Assembly (NCBI GenBank): GCA_910587085.1
Contig: CAJUMC010000007.1
Coordinates: 1-64,000, forward strand
Direction of reading: 5' to 3'
Length of the DNA stretch: 64,000 nt
Origin: an uncultured Lachnospiraceae bacterium
GTDB lineage: Bacteria > Bacillota > Clostridia > Lachnospirales > Lachnospiraceae
Below the pieces are notes generated by a model. That model saw only the letters and a list, made by a program, of their open reading frames with translations, made no database searches and had not been told where the DNA came from. How positions within the stretch are numbered: position 1 is the first letter of the stretch; every line of letters starts with the position of its first letter. Below are positions 63,638-64,000 of this stretch, one piece after another. The position numbers and the translations under genes are program-made.

Positions 63638-63666
63638 ATTATACAGAACGTAAGTTCGATTGTCAA
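63638..63666 (-). promoter_or_regulatory. Promoter of the yneA-like gene
   Basis: On the - strand, TTGACA (63666-63661), a 17-base spacer and TATAAT (63643-63638): a perfect consensus promoter. Confidence 0.88.
63645..63658. promoter_or_regulatory. LexA box 2 (in the yneA-like promoter spacer)
   Basis: AGAACGTAAGTTCG has the perfect GAAC-N4-GTTC dyad of the Firmicute LexA site and sits exactly between -35 and -10 of the yneA-like promoter, where binding would block it completely. Confidence 0.85.
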
Positions 63667-63712
63667 TACCATTTTCGTTTTTTCCTGTCTGGAAAATTAT
63701 TTTTTCGACAAC

Positions 63713-63726
63713 CGAACATTTGTTTT
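63713..63726. promoter_or_regulatory. LexA box 3 (overlapping the lexA -35)
   Basis: CGAACATTTGTTTT matches the left half and centre of the LexA site and overlaps the -35 of the lexA promoter by two bases, fitting autoregulation. Confidence 0.75.
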
Positions 63727-63753
63727 GCATTTTGTCGCGGGCTGTGTTATAAT
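63725..63753 (+). promoter_or_regulatory. lexA promoter
   Basis: TTGCAT (63725-63730), 17-base spacer, TATAAT (63748-63753), 58 bases before the lexA ATG. Confidence 0.8.
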
Positions 63754-63811
63754 ATTCCGTATAGAAACAATACATACAATTTGCCCACCGGCAGAACGGA
63801 GATGAATACCT

Positions 63812-64000
63812 ATGTCTTATGGAAAAATAACGCAGAAGCAGCAGGAAATCCTTGAATATATGAAAAAAGAAATTCTCAACCGGGGGTATCCGCCGTCGGT
63901 GAGGGAAATCTGCGAGGCGGTCGATCTGCGTTCCACCTCGTCCGTGCATTCTCATCTGGAAACTCTGGAGCGCAACGGCTACATCCACCGCGATCCGTCC
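63812..64000 (+). CDS. lexA: SOS repressor LexA, 5' part
   Basis: The frame starts at ATG 63812 after ACGGAGATG and remains open for 63 codons to the window edge. The N-terminus reads MSYGKITQKQQEILEYMKK, then GYPPSVREICEAVDLRSTS and VHSHLETLERNGYI: the LexA winged helix-turn-helix. The self-cleaving peptidase domain lies outside. Divergent from the yneA-like gene, with LexA boxes between. Confidence 0.95.
   Translation, partial: MSYGKITQKQQEILEYMKKEILNRGYPPSVREICEAVDLRSTSSVHSHLETLERNGYIHRDPS

Overview
The window reads as chromosome of a spore-forming Firmicute of the class Clostridia, most likely Lachnospiraceae-like. This is inferred from gene content and order: spoIVA, a short HisG paired with HisZ, mreBCD-PBP2-minCDE-rodA-mgsA in one run, the yggS-sepF-ylmH-divIVA division block, and lexA divergent from a yneA-like gene. 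No rRNA, tRNA, CRISPR array or insertion sequence was recognised. Nearly all genes lie on the + strand; a DUF378 gene, a cell-wall amidase and the yneA-like gene are on the - strand.

Layout. 1-6118: histidine operon hisZ-G-D-B-A plus a fusion of a degenerate HisF-like barrel with HisI and HisE; hisC, hisH and hisF are absent here. 6134-11728: accessory genes (small membrane protein, GNAT, HAD, an AT-rich AAA ATPase/HNH pair resembling the Septu/PtuAB defence modules with the ATPase cut by an in-frame TAA, a nucleotidyltransferase, a polysaccharide deacetylase). 11992-16936: spoIVA, a GH43 arabinanase lipoprotein and an SH3-NlpC/P60 hydrolase. 17079-23983: a glucuronoxylan operon (GH67 alpha-glucuronidase, uxuA, uxuB, GH43 beta-xylosidase) with its own promoter, a possible operator and a terminator. 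24039-32592: a membrane-anchored MutS homologue, RNase H, mutS, mutL, miaA. 32804-34687: a membrane protein and a PLP enzyme. 34788-44800: DUF4321, radC and the shape/division cluster. 44816-51599: D,D-carboxypeptidase, a P-loop protein, DUF378, an HlyD-like membrane protein, yggS, sepF, ylmH, divIVA. 52037-56502: aroB, lspA, a pseudouridine synthase, a DUF4143-type ATPase. 56503-60306: an AT-rich accessory stretch with an orphan BlaI-type repressor, a 36-bp tandem repeat array that starts inside its 3' end, an LD-carboxypeptidase, a perfect 17-bp inverted repeat and a tyrosine recombinase. 60283-64000: amidase, yneA-like gene and the start of lexA, with three LexA boxes between the last two.

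How the genes work together. Large parts concern the cell envelope: MreBCD/RodA/PBP2 drive elongation, MinCDE/SepF/DivIVA place and build the septum, and DacF, the NlpC/P60 enzyme, the LD-carboxypeptidase and the amidase trim peptidoglycan. The xylan operon would release 4-O-methylglucuronate and xylose from imported aldouronic acids and channel uronate towards 2-keto-3-deoxygluconate. The best candidates for something unusual are the interrupted ATPase/HNH pair, the HisF-like pseudo-barrel fused to HisIE, the BlaI/36-bp-repeat locus, and the transmembrane MutS homologue. All similarity statements come from reading the sequence and from memory of protein families; no database search was run.
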